A stretch of 47,865 bases of DNA, taken from positions 32,001-79,865 of the forward strand of contig CAJFRV010000001.1 in the NCBI GenBank assembly GCA_904419495.1, given 5' to 3'. The position numbers and the translations under genes are program-made. Each line of letters opens with the position of its first letter. Position 1 is the stretch's first letter. Under the pieces are notes generated by a model. The model did no database searches. It was not told the origin of the DNA and worked only from the letters and a program-made list of their open reading frames with translations. Shown here piece after piece: positions 17,290 to 27,317 of this stretch. This DNA comes from an uncultured Clostridia bacterium (GTDB taxonomy: Bacteria; Bacillota; Clostridia; TANB77; CAG-508).

Positions 17290-19198
17290 GACTCAAGAAA
17301 AAAAGGAATGGTCACTATTTAAAAAGCAGACAATAAAAGAAATTATTGCTCCAACAGGAATTGATGCATCTGATTTAAATGGATTAGAAATTATTTCTGC
17401 AACCAATAAACTAGCCAGAACTTTCTATGTATCTAATTTACCAAGAATGGCTACATTCCCAAGTTTATTTAGAGACTTATATAATTTTGGTGATGTTAAC
17501 GTTTCTTTATATATTAACCCAGTTGGAGAAGAAAGAAGTCAAAAGGAATTAAATAAAATTATTAATGAGTTGGAGACAGAAAGATTAGTTGCTCAAGATA
17601 GAGGTAGTATCAATAGAGAAAGTGATTTAAGTTATAAAAAGTCAGAAACAGAGCAATTAAGAGATGAAATAGCAGCAGGATTTAATAAATTATATGAAGC
17701 AACAATTATGGCTACTTTATTTGCATATAGTCAAACAGAATTAGATAATCTTGCAAAAATGTTATCTTCAGAAATGGCAAAGAACTTAATTAGTGTTAGA
17801 AGTGCATGGGGAATACAAGAAGAAGCATTTAAATCTAATTTACCATTTGCCGAAAATAGACTAGAAAATAAAGCTCATGTTTTCGATAAGAAATCAATGT
17901 GTACAGTATTTCCATTTATCAATGCAGATATAGGACACTCAACGGGAATTCCTTTAGGATATAATAAACAAACAGGAAATTTAATTTTATATGATAACTT
18001 TAGTTCTTCATTAGCAAACTATAATATGGTTATATTTGCAAAATCAGGAGCAGGAAAATCTGTTACGATGAAGGTTTTAACTTCTAGATCTGCTGTGTTA
18101 ATGGGAATAGAAAGTTTAGCATTAGATGCAGAAGGAGAATATATATTAGTTGCAGAAGCACTAGGAGGTGTTAATGTAACAATAAGCCCAAATTCAAATA
18201 CGGTTATTAATTTATTTGATGTAGAAGTAGAACAAGTAAAAGATGAAATAACAGGAAGAGAAAGAACAGTACTAAATATAGAAAACAAAGTAGAAGATGT
18301 TACACAATCTATTTTAACAATGGCAAGAGGAAGTACTAGAAGTACAGAAGTAAATGAATTGACAAAGCAAATTATAGCAGAGACTGTAGCAGAAGAATAT
18401 AGAAGATTAAGAATAACAAATGATCCAATGAGTTTATATGAAAGAAGTGATTCTATTAAATCATCTAAAAAAGAAATGCCAACAATTGGATCATGGTATA
18501 AAACCTTACAAAGAAAAGCAGAAGCAAATACAAATCCGGACTATAACTATCAATATAGTTATTTATTAAAAGTTATGAAACAATACATAAGAGAATATAA
18601 TGGACAAATGGCATATTTTGATGGACAATCTACATTTGAGTTATTGTCTAATATCCCATTTATAAACTTAGATATATCACAATTGGAAGAAAGATTTGCG
18701 AGACCTTTAGCACAACAAATACTTTTATCTTGGATTTGGGAAAAGTATGTAAAGAAAAACAGTGAAGACAAGAAGAAATCTAGAAAAAAGAGAGTGTTAG
18801 TAGATGAGGCATGGATGTTATTACCATATCCAGAAGCAGTAGATTTTTTAAATACAATGGCAAGACGTGCTAGAAAGAGAAATGTTTCGTTAGCAATTGT
18901 TTCTCAAAGATTTCAAGATTTTTATGAAAAACCAGAAGCACAAGCTGTTTTAACTTCTTCAGATACAAAACTATTTTTAGCCCAAGATAAATCAGAAGTA
19001 GAATTGCTAAAAGAAGTATTTAAACTTTCAGAAGGAGAAGTTGCATATCTAGTAAATTGTACAAAAGGAGAAGGATTATTTAAAGTAGGACAAGATAGTG
19101 CTATTTTACAAATTACACCAACGAAGAAAGAATTTGAATTTGTGGAAACAAATTTAAATAAAATTGTAGAAGCAGAGAGAAAGGGTAAATTGAGATGA
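17231..19198 (+). CDS. virB4: VirB4-type T4SS ATPase
   Basis: VirB4 is the conserved cytoplasmic motor of T4SSs, driving pilus biogenesis and substrate transfer. In this 655-residue protein Walker A is SGAGKS at 272-277, preceded by NYNMVIFAK, and Walker B is VLVDEAW with D525-E526. A downstream segment VSQRFQDFYEKPEAQAVLTSS is typical of VirB4/TraC. ATG follows AAAGGAGGG inside the previous gene. The stop overlaps the virB6-like start by four bases, so the genes are coupled. There is no N-terminal membrane segment: the anchor is on the preceding protein. Confidence 0.93.
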   Translation: MRRKKQKEQEARENQERMLETQEKKEWSLFKKQTIKEIIAPTGIDASDLNGLEIISATNKLARTFYVSNLPRMATFPSLFRDLYNFGDVNVSLYINPVGEERSQKELNKIINELETERLVAQDRGSINRESDLSYKKSETEQLRDEIAAGFNKLYEATIMATLFAYSQTELDNLAKMLSSEMAKNLISVRSAWGIQEEAFKSNLPFAENRLENKAHVFDKKSMCTVFPFINADIGHSTGIPLGYNKQTGNLILYDNFSSSLANYNMVIFAKSGAGKSVTMKVLTSRSAVLMGIESLALDAEGEYILVAEALGGVNVTISPNSNTVINLFDVEVEQVKDEITGRERTVLNIENKVEDVTQSILTMARGSTRSTEVNELTKQIIAETVAEEYRRLRITNDPMSLYERSDSIKSSKKEMPTIGSWYKTLQRKAEANTNPDYNYQYSYLLKVMKQYIREYNGQMAYFDGQSTFELLSNIPFINLDISQLEERFARPLAQQILLSWIWEKYVKKNSEDKKKSRKKRVLVDEAWMLLPYPEAVDFLNTMARRARKRNVSLAIVSQRFQDFYEKPEAQAVLTSSDTKLFLAQDKSEVELLKEVFKLSEGEVAYLVNCTKGEGLFKVGQDSAILQITPTKKEFEFVETNLNKIVEAERKGKLR

Positions 19199-21933
19199 AA
19201 AAACTTTTGAACAAGTTACTTATATCAATACTGATAATTATAGTAATATTTAATTTTATCATTATTCCACAAACACAGGCGATTTCAGTTGGAGGAATTT
19301 TACTAAAACCAATAACATCTGTATTAATGGTTCCATTAGATAATATTGCTTTTTTACTTACTTGTACAATAGGTATTTTTAGCAATGGATTAATTGATTG
19401 GGCATCGGATTGGGTAACAGATGCAGTAGATGTCATAGAAAATAGCTGGGCAAGTGATCAGAATCTTATTGACAATATAGGAAATACGCTAGAGTCTGCT
19501 GGACAGATAACAGGTTTAGGATTTTTAACAATAGAAGATTTCTTTTCAGGAGAGATTGAATTATCCAATATTAACATTTTTACATCAGAAAGTAATAATA
19601 ATATTATTGTAAATGTAAAAAAATCAGCTGCAGAGTGGTATTATGCATTGAGAAATATTTCAGCTATAGGATTATTATGTGTTTTAATTTATACGGCAAT
19701 AAGAATTTTATTGTCGACAGTGGCAGAAGAAAAAGCACATTATAAAGATATGTTAACAGATTGGATAAAAGCAGTATGTTTAGTTATATTTATCCATGTA
19801 CTGATGATATTGATTTTAAACTTTACAGATTCAATTGTAGGAATATTAAGATCGTCTACAAATCGACTTTCATCAATAGCATGGGTAAGACATGAGCTGT
19901 TATCAGATTGGGATACTAGCCAAATTGTTTATTTAATTATGTATGGAATGTTAATATATTATACAATAGTTTTTGCTATATCTTATTCAAAAAGGTTCTT
20001 ATATTCTGTACTTCTAATTGTAATTGCACCAGTTATTGGATTGGTATATGCATTTGGAAAAGAAGGAAAACAAATTTTCCAAAAATGGTTAAAAGAATTT
20101 GTATCTAATGCATTTCTGCAACCATATCATATGGTAATCTACACAGTATTATTTGGATTTGTAGCTTCCATTGCAGGTAATGGAAAAAATATGATGGTTG
20201 CAATATATTCCTTAATCGTATTACACTTTATAAAAGATGCTGAGAAATACTATAGAAGTCTATTCGGAATGGGCAGCGGTGTAGCTGGAATTGGTCAAGC
20301 GGATACAGGTGTTCAAACAATCGAGAAAGTAAAACAAAAAACTGTACAGGTAGTTCAAGCAGTAGGAAAAGTAGCTCTTTCAGCAGCTAGCTTAGCGATT
20401 CCTGCATCATCAATCGTATCACAAGCTGCGGCAGGACAAGCTGCTAAACATGCAGCAGGTGCTATGGATCAGGCACAAGATTTAGGAGACATTGCAAGCA
20501 GATTTAGAAGAGGCGGAGGAGAAGGCCCTGAAGGAGATGAAACAGATATACCACCAAGACCAGATAATCCATTTGGTGGAGGAGGTGGAGGTGCTGAATT
20601 AGAATTATTAGAACCACCAAATACACCTTCAAGAGATGAAGAAGTGGATACATTAGATGTAGAAAGAGAAAAAGTTAGTGATCAACAAACAAAAACGCTA
20701 GATACAGAAAAACAGAATACTCAAAACTTAGAAGGGGAATCTCCTAGAAGTAGTGCACAACAAATAATTGATGGAAGGGACTTGGATGCAGAGGAAGAAG
20801 CATATAGAAGATCACCATTTGATGGGGCTGTATTTGATCCTAAAGAGAAAGAGGATGATAATGACCAACTAGATGTTAAAGCTAAAAGATTGGAAGTTGA
20901 TACTATAACAGCTCAAGGCGTAAAAACTGCACAAGAAGATATTGATGAAGTACAAACAAAAGATTTTAATGCAGATAGAGCAAAAGTGGATAATATTGAT
21001 GGAGATGAATTAGAAACAGATGATTTAGAAATAGATGAAACGAAAACTCAAAAAATAGAAGGAAATAGAGTTAGAACAGATCAAGTACATCAAAGAACGA
21101 CAATTGAAGACATTCAACGAGCAAAAGAAGCTAGACATACAAGAGTTACAGGACAAGCTTTTGATGCTATGACAGGAGGAACTGCAGGTAGAATGACAGC
21201 AAGTTTCTTAAATAAAAGAGATGAGATCTATCAAAAGGTAATAGAGGCAGGAGGAGATCCACATGATCCAGAAACACAAAGGCAAATTGATATAGAAACG
21301 ATGAATAGCATTGTAAATGGAGATCTACGTACAGCAGACATGGCAGATGAAGGAGATATGAGATATGTACCATTAGAAGCAGGAGATAGAGATGACATAG
21401 GAAGTAGTATTCATGGTGAAGGAGATACATATGCTAATCTAGGTGTTAATAGTAGTACAACTAATAATTCTAAAGCAGAAACAGCAGTAGAAGTAGGAGG
21501 AACATCAGCTAATAGTACAGTAAATGTGGCTGGAATCTCACAATCAGCTATGGAAAAAATGATAAAAGATATGATACCAGGAGGTAAAATGTCTAATGCA
21601 GAAATAACAAAAATTGCTCAACAAGTATCACAAAATGTAGGAGGACAAGTAGATAGTAAACAAATAGAAAGTATGATTAAATCAGTTGCAGGTGGAAATA
21701 ACACAACTGTTAATGTACAAAATATTGAGGGAACTACTACTGGGAAGAAGAGAGTAGATGTACATGTTGATCCATCAGAAATTGAAGGAAAAGTAAAAGG
21801 AAAAGGAAAAGGTTCAAAACCTATAAGTGAAGTAGGAGAAAGTGAAATAGAAGAAAAAGGTGGATCAGGAAAGAGGATTGCTAAAGACAGATTACCAGAT
21901 ATAGGTCTTCCAGAAGGAGAAATTAAAGAATAA
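19195..21933 (+). CDS. VirB6/TrbL-like polytopic T4SS channel protein with long repetitive tail
   Basis: 912 residues. A signal-like segment (about 5-27) and roughly six more hydrophobic segments fill the first 380 residues, as in VirB6/TrbL proteins that form part of the inner-membrane channel. A Gly/Pro-rich linker (about 440-490) follows, then a pentad-periodic stretch at about 566-631 with a hydrophobic residue every fifth position, and a long polar C-terminal region to 912 rich in Gly, Asn, Glu and Lys. The ATG overlaps the virB4 stop (ATGA). TrbL/VirB6 proteins in Gram-positive elements commonly have long soluble tails, but the pentad repeat is unusual. Confidence 0.8.
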   Translation: MKKLLNKLLISILIIIVIFNFIIIPQTQAISVGGILLKPITSVLMVPLDNIAFLLTCTIGIFSNGLIDWASDWVTDAVDVIENSWASDQNLIDNIGNTLESAGQITGLGFLTIEDFFSGEIELSNINIFTSESNNNIIVNVKKSAAEWYYALRNISAIGLLCVLIYTAIRILLSTVAEEKAHYKDMLTDWIKAVCLVIFIHVLMILILNFTDSIVGILRSSTNRLSSIAWVRHELLSDWDTSQIVYLIMYGMLIYYTIVFAISYSKRFLYSVLLIVIAPVIGLVYAFGKEGKQIFQKWLKEFVSNAFLQPYHMVIYTVLFGFVASIAGNGKNMMVAIYSLIVLHFIKDAEKYYRSLFGMGSGVAGIGQADTGVQTIEKVKQKTVQVVQAVGKVALSAASLAIPASSIVSQAAAGQAAKHAAGAMDQAQDLGDIASRFRRGGGEGPEGDETDIPPRPDNPFGGGGGGAELELLEPPNTPSRDEEVDTLDVEREKVSDQQTKTLDTEKQNTQNLEGESPRSSAQQIIDGRDLDAEEEAYRRSPFDGAVFDPKEKEDDNDQLDVKAKRLEVDTITAQGVKTAQEDIDEVQTKDFNADRAKVDNIDGDELETDDLEIDETKTQKIEGNRVRTDQVHQRTTIEDIQRAKEARHTRVTGQAFDAMTGGTAGRMTASFLNKRDEIYQKVIEAGGDPHDPETQRQIDIETMNSIVNGDLRTADMADEGDMRYVPLEAGDRDDIGSSIHGEGDTYANLGVNSSTTNNSKAETAVEVGGTSANSTVNVAGISQSAMEKMIKDMIPGGKMSNAEITKIAQQVSQNVGGQVDSKQIESMIKSVAGGNNTTVNVQNIEGTTTGKKRVDVHVDPSEIEGKVKGKGKGSKPISEVGESEIEEKGGSGKRIAKDRLPDIGLPEGEIKE

Positions 21934-21944
21934 AAAGGTGAAGT

Positions 21945-22910
21945 ATGTTTAAAAATTTTGTAAATAAAAATTCTTATGGAATATATAAAAAAATAAAGTC
22001 AAAAATTAATATTATACTATTTTTTGTTCTTGCAATATTATTTATGTGGATTCTTATATCAGCTATATTAGGTGATGGAAAGGAAGAAGAAAACACAACA
22101 GTAGGTAATCAATCATCATATAAACCAGCAGAAGCGGTAATAGATGGTGAGGATGTTGATGAAACAGTTTATGAAAAAGAAGAAAGCATAATAAATACTT
22201 TTGTTGATTATTGTAACCAAGGAAAAATAACAGAGGCATATAATATGCTTTCTTCTGATTGTAAAGAGGCTTTATATCCAGACCAACAGTCATTTGAAAA
22301 CAATTATTATAAAAATATATTTACAGAAAAAAGAACATGTAATTTACAAGCATGGATAAATGATGATAATTATACAACATATAGAGTAAGATATATAGGT
22401 GATATTATGTCTACAGGTGACTATGAGAATAGTAATAAATATCAAGATTATATCACAGTTGTAAAAACAGGAGATAGTACGGAATATTTAAGCATTGGTG
22501 GTTATATATCAAAAGAAACTTTTGATGATGTACAAATAGAAACAGAAGAAATATCTATAAAAGTAGAATATGTTGAAAAATATATTAATTATGTAGATTA
22601 TACATTTTCAGTAGAAAATAAATCTGATAAGACAATTTTATTAGATTCAACAAAAAATATTTCAAAAACAGCATACATAATAACAAATGATGATAAAACA
22701 AGAACATGTGATTCAACAAGTGTAAATATGCTTAATTTAAAGGTAGATCCTAATAATATAGAAAACATTACACTACGATATAATAAAGTGGCTGGTTCAA
22801 ATGATGAAGATAAAGAAATTCATTTTACAAATATAGTAAAAGATTATGATTTATATATGCAAAATAGAAATGATTATAATGATTTTTTAGAGTTAATGAT
22901 AAAATTATAA
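21945..22910 (+). CDS. Bitopic membrane protein, possible VirB8/TcpC-like (NTF2-like) component
   Basis: 321 residues with one transmembrane segment (about 23-46) and an extracytoplasmic domain. The segment TEAYNMLSSDCKEALYPDQQSFENNY (split in reading: AYNMLS...LYPDQQSF) resembles the NTF2-like fold of VirB8/TcpC and recurs in the gene at 25965 as AYKTLS...YFPDEESF. A second domain (about 180-310) is beta-rich and may be Ig-like. ATG follows AAAAAGGTGAAG, 11 bp after virB6. VirB8/TcpC proteins are essential scaffold parts of Gram-positive T4SSs. The assignment rests on topology, position and this motif. Confidence 0.6.
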   Translation: MFKNFVNKNSYGIYKKIKSKINIILFFVLAILFMWILISAILGDGKEEENTTVGNQSSYKPAEAVIDGEDVDETVYEKEESIINTFVDYCNQGKITEAYNMLSSDCKEALYPDQQSFENNYYKNIFTEKRTCNLQAWINDDNYTTYRVRYIGDIMSTGDYENSNKYQDYITVVKTGDSTEYLSIGGYISKETFDDVQIETEEISIKVEYVEKYINYVDYTFSVENKSDKTILLDSTKNISKTAYIITNDDKTRTCDSTSVNMLNLKVDPNNIENITLRYNKVAGSNDEDKEIHFTNIVKDYDLYMQNRNDYNDFLELMIKL

Positions 22911-22931
22911 AAGATATAAGAAGAGGATGAA

Positions 22932-25900
22932 ATGAGTAAAAAAGAAAAAAGATCAAATGGAATAATATCACGAATAATGACTACAGCAGCAATGCCAATA
23001 TTAATTGTGCTAATGATTATTGTTTTATTAGCATCTTTTGTGTATGCCATATTTCATGGAGCAATAGAAATCATAAAAACAGTATTAAGTCAGATATTAG
23101 ATTTCTTATCAGATCCAATAGGCTGGCTAAGAAATCTCTCAAGACATTTGCATAATTCATGGATTATAGCGTTCCGGTGGAAATGATGCTACGCTCGAAC
23201 CGCCGCAAAATGAAAAATGTATATTCTATTTCGATGATGATATTATAGATAGATTAGCAGATGCTTTAGAAGGAGAAGGTACTTTACAGCAAGGTAGTAG
23301 AGATGAAAGTACTGGAGAAGATAATACTGTTTTAAAGGGAACATTAGATTTAGACGCAATGGGAATTACAAAAGATGATTTAAGAAGAATGTTATTAGCA
23401 TGTTATGTTACACAATCAACAACTGGTACAGAGCTAGGAATAGAAGTATCTCCTGAAGAATTGGAAGATTTGACTGATGAACAAAGAGAGCAACTAGCAA
23501 ACGAAGGAATAACAGAACCTGATGCAACAGGGTACTATTATGTAAAACAGCACAACGGTGATACAGGAGAGGATTTATTTTTTCTAGCAACAAGGGGAAG
23601 TGTACAAATTCAAAATGAAAATGAAGAAGAATTAACTTGTGTAAATAATGAAACATTTGATTATTATGTCAATTGGTTTAACGGTGGTGAAGGACCATTT
23701 CATCCAAGTGGTGAACAAGCAAGAAATACAGCTATGACTATGTATACGGTAAGAGAAATTGGATCTATAGAGATGATAACAACAACAATGAATGGCGATT
23801 CTTATAGTTTCTCTTCAAAGACAATTAATTATGCTGAAAATAGCGAAATTTCGGAATGCCTAGTTCCGCTAGAATTAATGGTAGATTTCTTGCAAATTTC
23901 AGCATCACCTGACTTTTTAGGAGCCTTTGAAAGACTAGTTAGAGACCAAGACATTATTTTAAGAGTATATACATTAACAACAACAGAAGAAACAACAACA
24001 CAAAGAAATTATACGATAAACATATTAGCAGATGTTAGAAAAACATTAGAATTTAAGGGAACCAAAACGACGGAAGAAGGAGAAACATTAGAACATTTTG
24101 TAACAGAGCAAAGAGACTTTACATATGATTTAGGCGATACTACTTGTGAGAAAGAAGAAACGTCAACAAGCCAATCAACAGATTTTGATATTAAGCTAAT
24201 CTCAGCAAATACATGGTATTTTAAGGCTGAAAGAAATGTTACAAAAAATACAGTAACATCATATGAGTATTATAATGGAGATGGAACAGCTACTACGTTT
24301 ACTCCAGAATCGACAGAAAATCCAATGGATAGTGTACCAGAATATGAAATTGATGGAATTGATATATCAGGTGTTACAACTATGAATGATTTACAAAGTG
24401 GAATTGAATCGGCAACAGGAGTAAGTAACATAGATTTAACACCACAAAGACAAGAACTATTTGAAAAAATGCAAGATGATGATGTTCAAAGTATTATTGA
24501 GTATTATACAGATAATGATGGATATCCAGCAGATTCTGGACTTGGTTATAGTGATTATCAGTTAGAAAACTACGGGGCTGAAATAACAAATTTAACGGCA
24601 AGATCAGAAAGTGCAACAGAAAAGAAAATGAAAAAAACAACACAAGAAATATTATCAGTTGGAACTGTAGATTATCAAGATAACACAGATGCATTTTTAG
24701 GATTGTGGAAGAATTCTTCAGGTCAATATGAAGAAGGTGCTACATTTGATCCTGATGGAGAAAAAGTGCCATATGCAGACCTATATGAGAAGGATATAGA
24801 AACGGCCTATGTAGGAGATCTATTTGAAAACGGTGATGAAATATTATTTGATATATTGGAATATTCAGAACATACACAATCTTATACAATGGTTATGAAA
24901 TACATTTTATATCGTTATACAGGTAAAGACTACGGAATAACAAGCTTCGATGACTTAATGCATTCAATAGGAATTGGAACAAGAAATACATCTGGATTTC
25001 CGGGAGGTAATACACAAGAAAAAGTATGGTGGGCTTTAATAAATGCAGGATATAGCAAAATAGCAGCAGCAGCTGTACTAGGTAATATACAATGGGAATC
25101 AGGCTTTGATCCAACAACAATAGAAGCTGGAAATGGTATAGGTTTAGGTCTATGTCAATGGTCTTTTGGAAGAAGAACACAGTTAGAAGCATATATAGCA
25201 AGTAAAGGAACAGATACATCTGATGTAAATACACAAATAGAGTTCTTATTAGGAGAATTAACACCCGGAGGCGGAGCAGATGGTTATGCATCATATCAGT
25301 TATCAGGAGTTTCTTCATCAGCATATGATGGAAACAATTATAGTGCATCTGATTGGGAGAATGCAACAGATATAGCTAGAGCAACAACTGCATTTATGGC
25401 GTTATTTGAAAGACCTAGCTATGATCCGTCAACGAACCATTTAGCAAATAGAATACGATCAGCAGAAGACTATTATAATCAATATAAAGATATGGAAATG
25501 CCAACAATAGATAGTAGAATTGGTCCTATTGAGCTTTCAGGAAATAATGCTGTAATAATGGGGGCTATGCTAACAGAAGCATTAAGAATAGCTGATGATG
25601 ATAGATATTACTATAGTCAGGCAGAAAGATGGGGAGAATGGAGTTATGACTGTTCAAGTTTTGCATATAGATTATATGAAGAGTTTTTTGGAATAAGAAT
25701 AGGAACATGGACTGGAGATGATTATACTTCTATGGCAGTTGCTGTAATAACAGATATGAGTGAAAGTAATTTGAAACCGGGAGATGTGTTATGGATACAT
25801 TCATCATCTCGTCAACATGTTGGTATATATTTAGGAAATGGGCAATATGTACATGCTTCTGGTACAAGGACTGGAATAAAGGTAAGCACATATACACCGG

Positions 25901-25935
25901 GGTACTTTACTAAAGCATTTAGATATGTGGAGTAA
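22932..25935 (+). CDS. T4SS-associated cell-wall hydrolase (lysozyme-like + NlpC/P60), interrupted by a +1 frame change
   Basis: The VirB1-like hydrolase opens the peptidoglycan for the machine. The first frame encodes a membrane anchor (about 22-45) and stops at 23184-23186. The second frame is open from 23168, has no usable start near its beginning, and continues to 25935. Skipping one base at the CGG codon 23175-23177 gives one protein of 1000 residues. In that numbering a phage-tail-lysozyme-like domain lies at about 690-845 (LGNIQWESGF, candidate catalytic Glu near 722) and a C-terminal NlpC/P60 domain at about 890-1000 (Cys near 907 in YDCSSF, His near 962 in HVGIYLG). The order lysozyme then NlpC/P60 matches the hydrolases of Tn916 and ICEBs1. 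The middle (about 80-680) is unrecognised, Thr-rich and extracellular. ATG at 22932 follows AGAGGATG. Confidence 0.85.
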
Positions 25936-25964
25936 ATAATAACGACACAAAAGGAGCTAAAAAT

Positions 25965-27290
25965 ATGAATGTTAAGAAAATTATAGTAATTGGTATTATT
26001 ATTTTTATTATATTGATTGTAGGAATTTCAATATTGATAAAGTACTTAGATCATAAATCAGAAAAGATAGCAGAAGAAACGGGAGATCCCGGAATAGTGA
26101 TAGACTATGACAGCCAGACAACACAAAAGGTAACAGATTTTGTAAACTTTTATACAGTTGTTGATTGTGTTGATGCCTATATTGATAGGCTAAATATTCG
26201 CAATAGTAGTTATTATGGAATGGATGAAAACAATAATTACTCATTGAGAGTATCAGATGAAGACATCAATAAAAATATATATGATTTATTAAGTAAAGAA
26301 TATACAGAAAATAATGGAATAACAGTTGAGAATTTAAGAGAACACATAGAGGTAATGGAACAAGATACAGTTTTTGTTCCATTACAAATGAGAGAATTAG
26401 TTAATAGTGTTAAAGACAGATATCTAGTACAAGGATTTTTAACAGATATAAATTCTAATTTTATAAAAGAAATATATGTTTATGTCAATTGGGATGTTTC
26501 TAATAATACATTTTCTATAGAGCCTATACCAGATGGAACTATAAAAAACATTGATGAAATACAAATTGTAAATAACAATGAAGCCATAGAAAAAAATGCA
26601 TTAAATACGGTTACTGAGGCAAAAGTTAATTATGAATACTTATGTAAAAAGCATTTAGAGAATTATAAGAAAATTTTGCTATGTCTTCCAGAACTTGCTT
26701 ATGAATATCTAGATGATGAATATAAACAAGAAAGATTTGGAAGCTATGAAAAATTTCAAGAATATCTAACAGACAACCATAATGCAATATTTGGTTTAAG
26801 TATGGCAAGATATAATGTAAATACATATGAAGATTATAGACAGTATGTATGTGTTGATAATAGAGGTAACTACTATTTATTTAATGAAACAGATATTATG
26901 GATTATAAAGTTCAATTAGATACATATACAATAAAAAGTGAAGAATATTTAAAAGCATATAATGATTTAACACAATCTCAAAAAACAAGTTTTAATTTAT
27001 CAACATTTATACAAATGATTAATACGAAAGATTATACACATGCATATAAAACGTTATCAGAAGGTTTTAGAAATAATTATTTTCCAGATGAAGAATCATT
27101 TAAGAATTATATAAAAGACAATTTCTATGATTATAACGTTCTTGAAATTACATCTTCAAAAAATGAAGGAAATATATTTATTTTTAATTGTTTAATAAAA
27201 AACGGTAAAAATGATGCAGAAAATAAAACAATGAATTTTAACGTTCTATTAGGAGAAGGAACAGACTTTACTTTATCATTTAATGTATAG
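25965..27290 (+). CDS. Second bitopic protein with NTF2-like C-terminal motif, T4SS-like locus
   Basis: 441 residues with one transmembrane segment (about 5-26) and a long extracytoplasmic part. The C-terminal domain (about 330-441) contains AYKTLSEGFRNNYFPDEESF, similar in pattern to the 321-residue protein upstream of the hydrolase, and would fit an NTF2-like fold as in TcpC, which has two such domains. The middle contains YAYE-type acidic aromatic stretches (LPELAYEYLDDEY). ATG follows AAAGGAGC. The two candidate VirB8-like proteins flank the wall hydrolase. Confidence 0.55.
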   Translation: MNVKKIIVIGIIIFIILIVGISILIKYLDHKSEKIAEETGDPGIVIDYDSQTTQKVTDFVNFYTVVDCVDAYIDRLNIRNSSYYGMDENNNYSLRVSDEDINKNIYDLLSKEYTENNGITVENLREHIEVMEQDTVFVPLQMRELVNSVKDRYLVQGFLTDINSNFIKEIYVYVNWDVSNNTFSIEPIPDGTIKNIDEIQIVNNNEAIEKNALNTVTEAKVNYEYLCKKHLENYKKILLCLPELAYEYLDDEYKQERFGSYEKFQEYLTDNHNAIFGLSMARYNVNTYEDYRQYVCVDNRGNYYLFNETDIMDYKVQLDTYTIKSEEYLKAYNDLTQSQKTSFNLSTFIQMINTKDYTHAYKTLSEGFRNNYFPDEESFKNYIKDNFYDYNVLEITSSKNEGNIFIFNCLIKNGKNDAENKTMNFNVLLGEGTDFTLSFNV

Positions 27291-27317
27291 TATAATTGAG
27301 ATTACTATGAAAAAGGA

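Noticed and set aside
24893..25366. 157-residue minus-strand frame and similar long antisense frames within the T4SS genes
   Set aside because: Shadows of Ala/Gly-rich coding on the plus strand; Leu/His/Tyr-rich nonsense composition.
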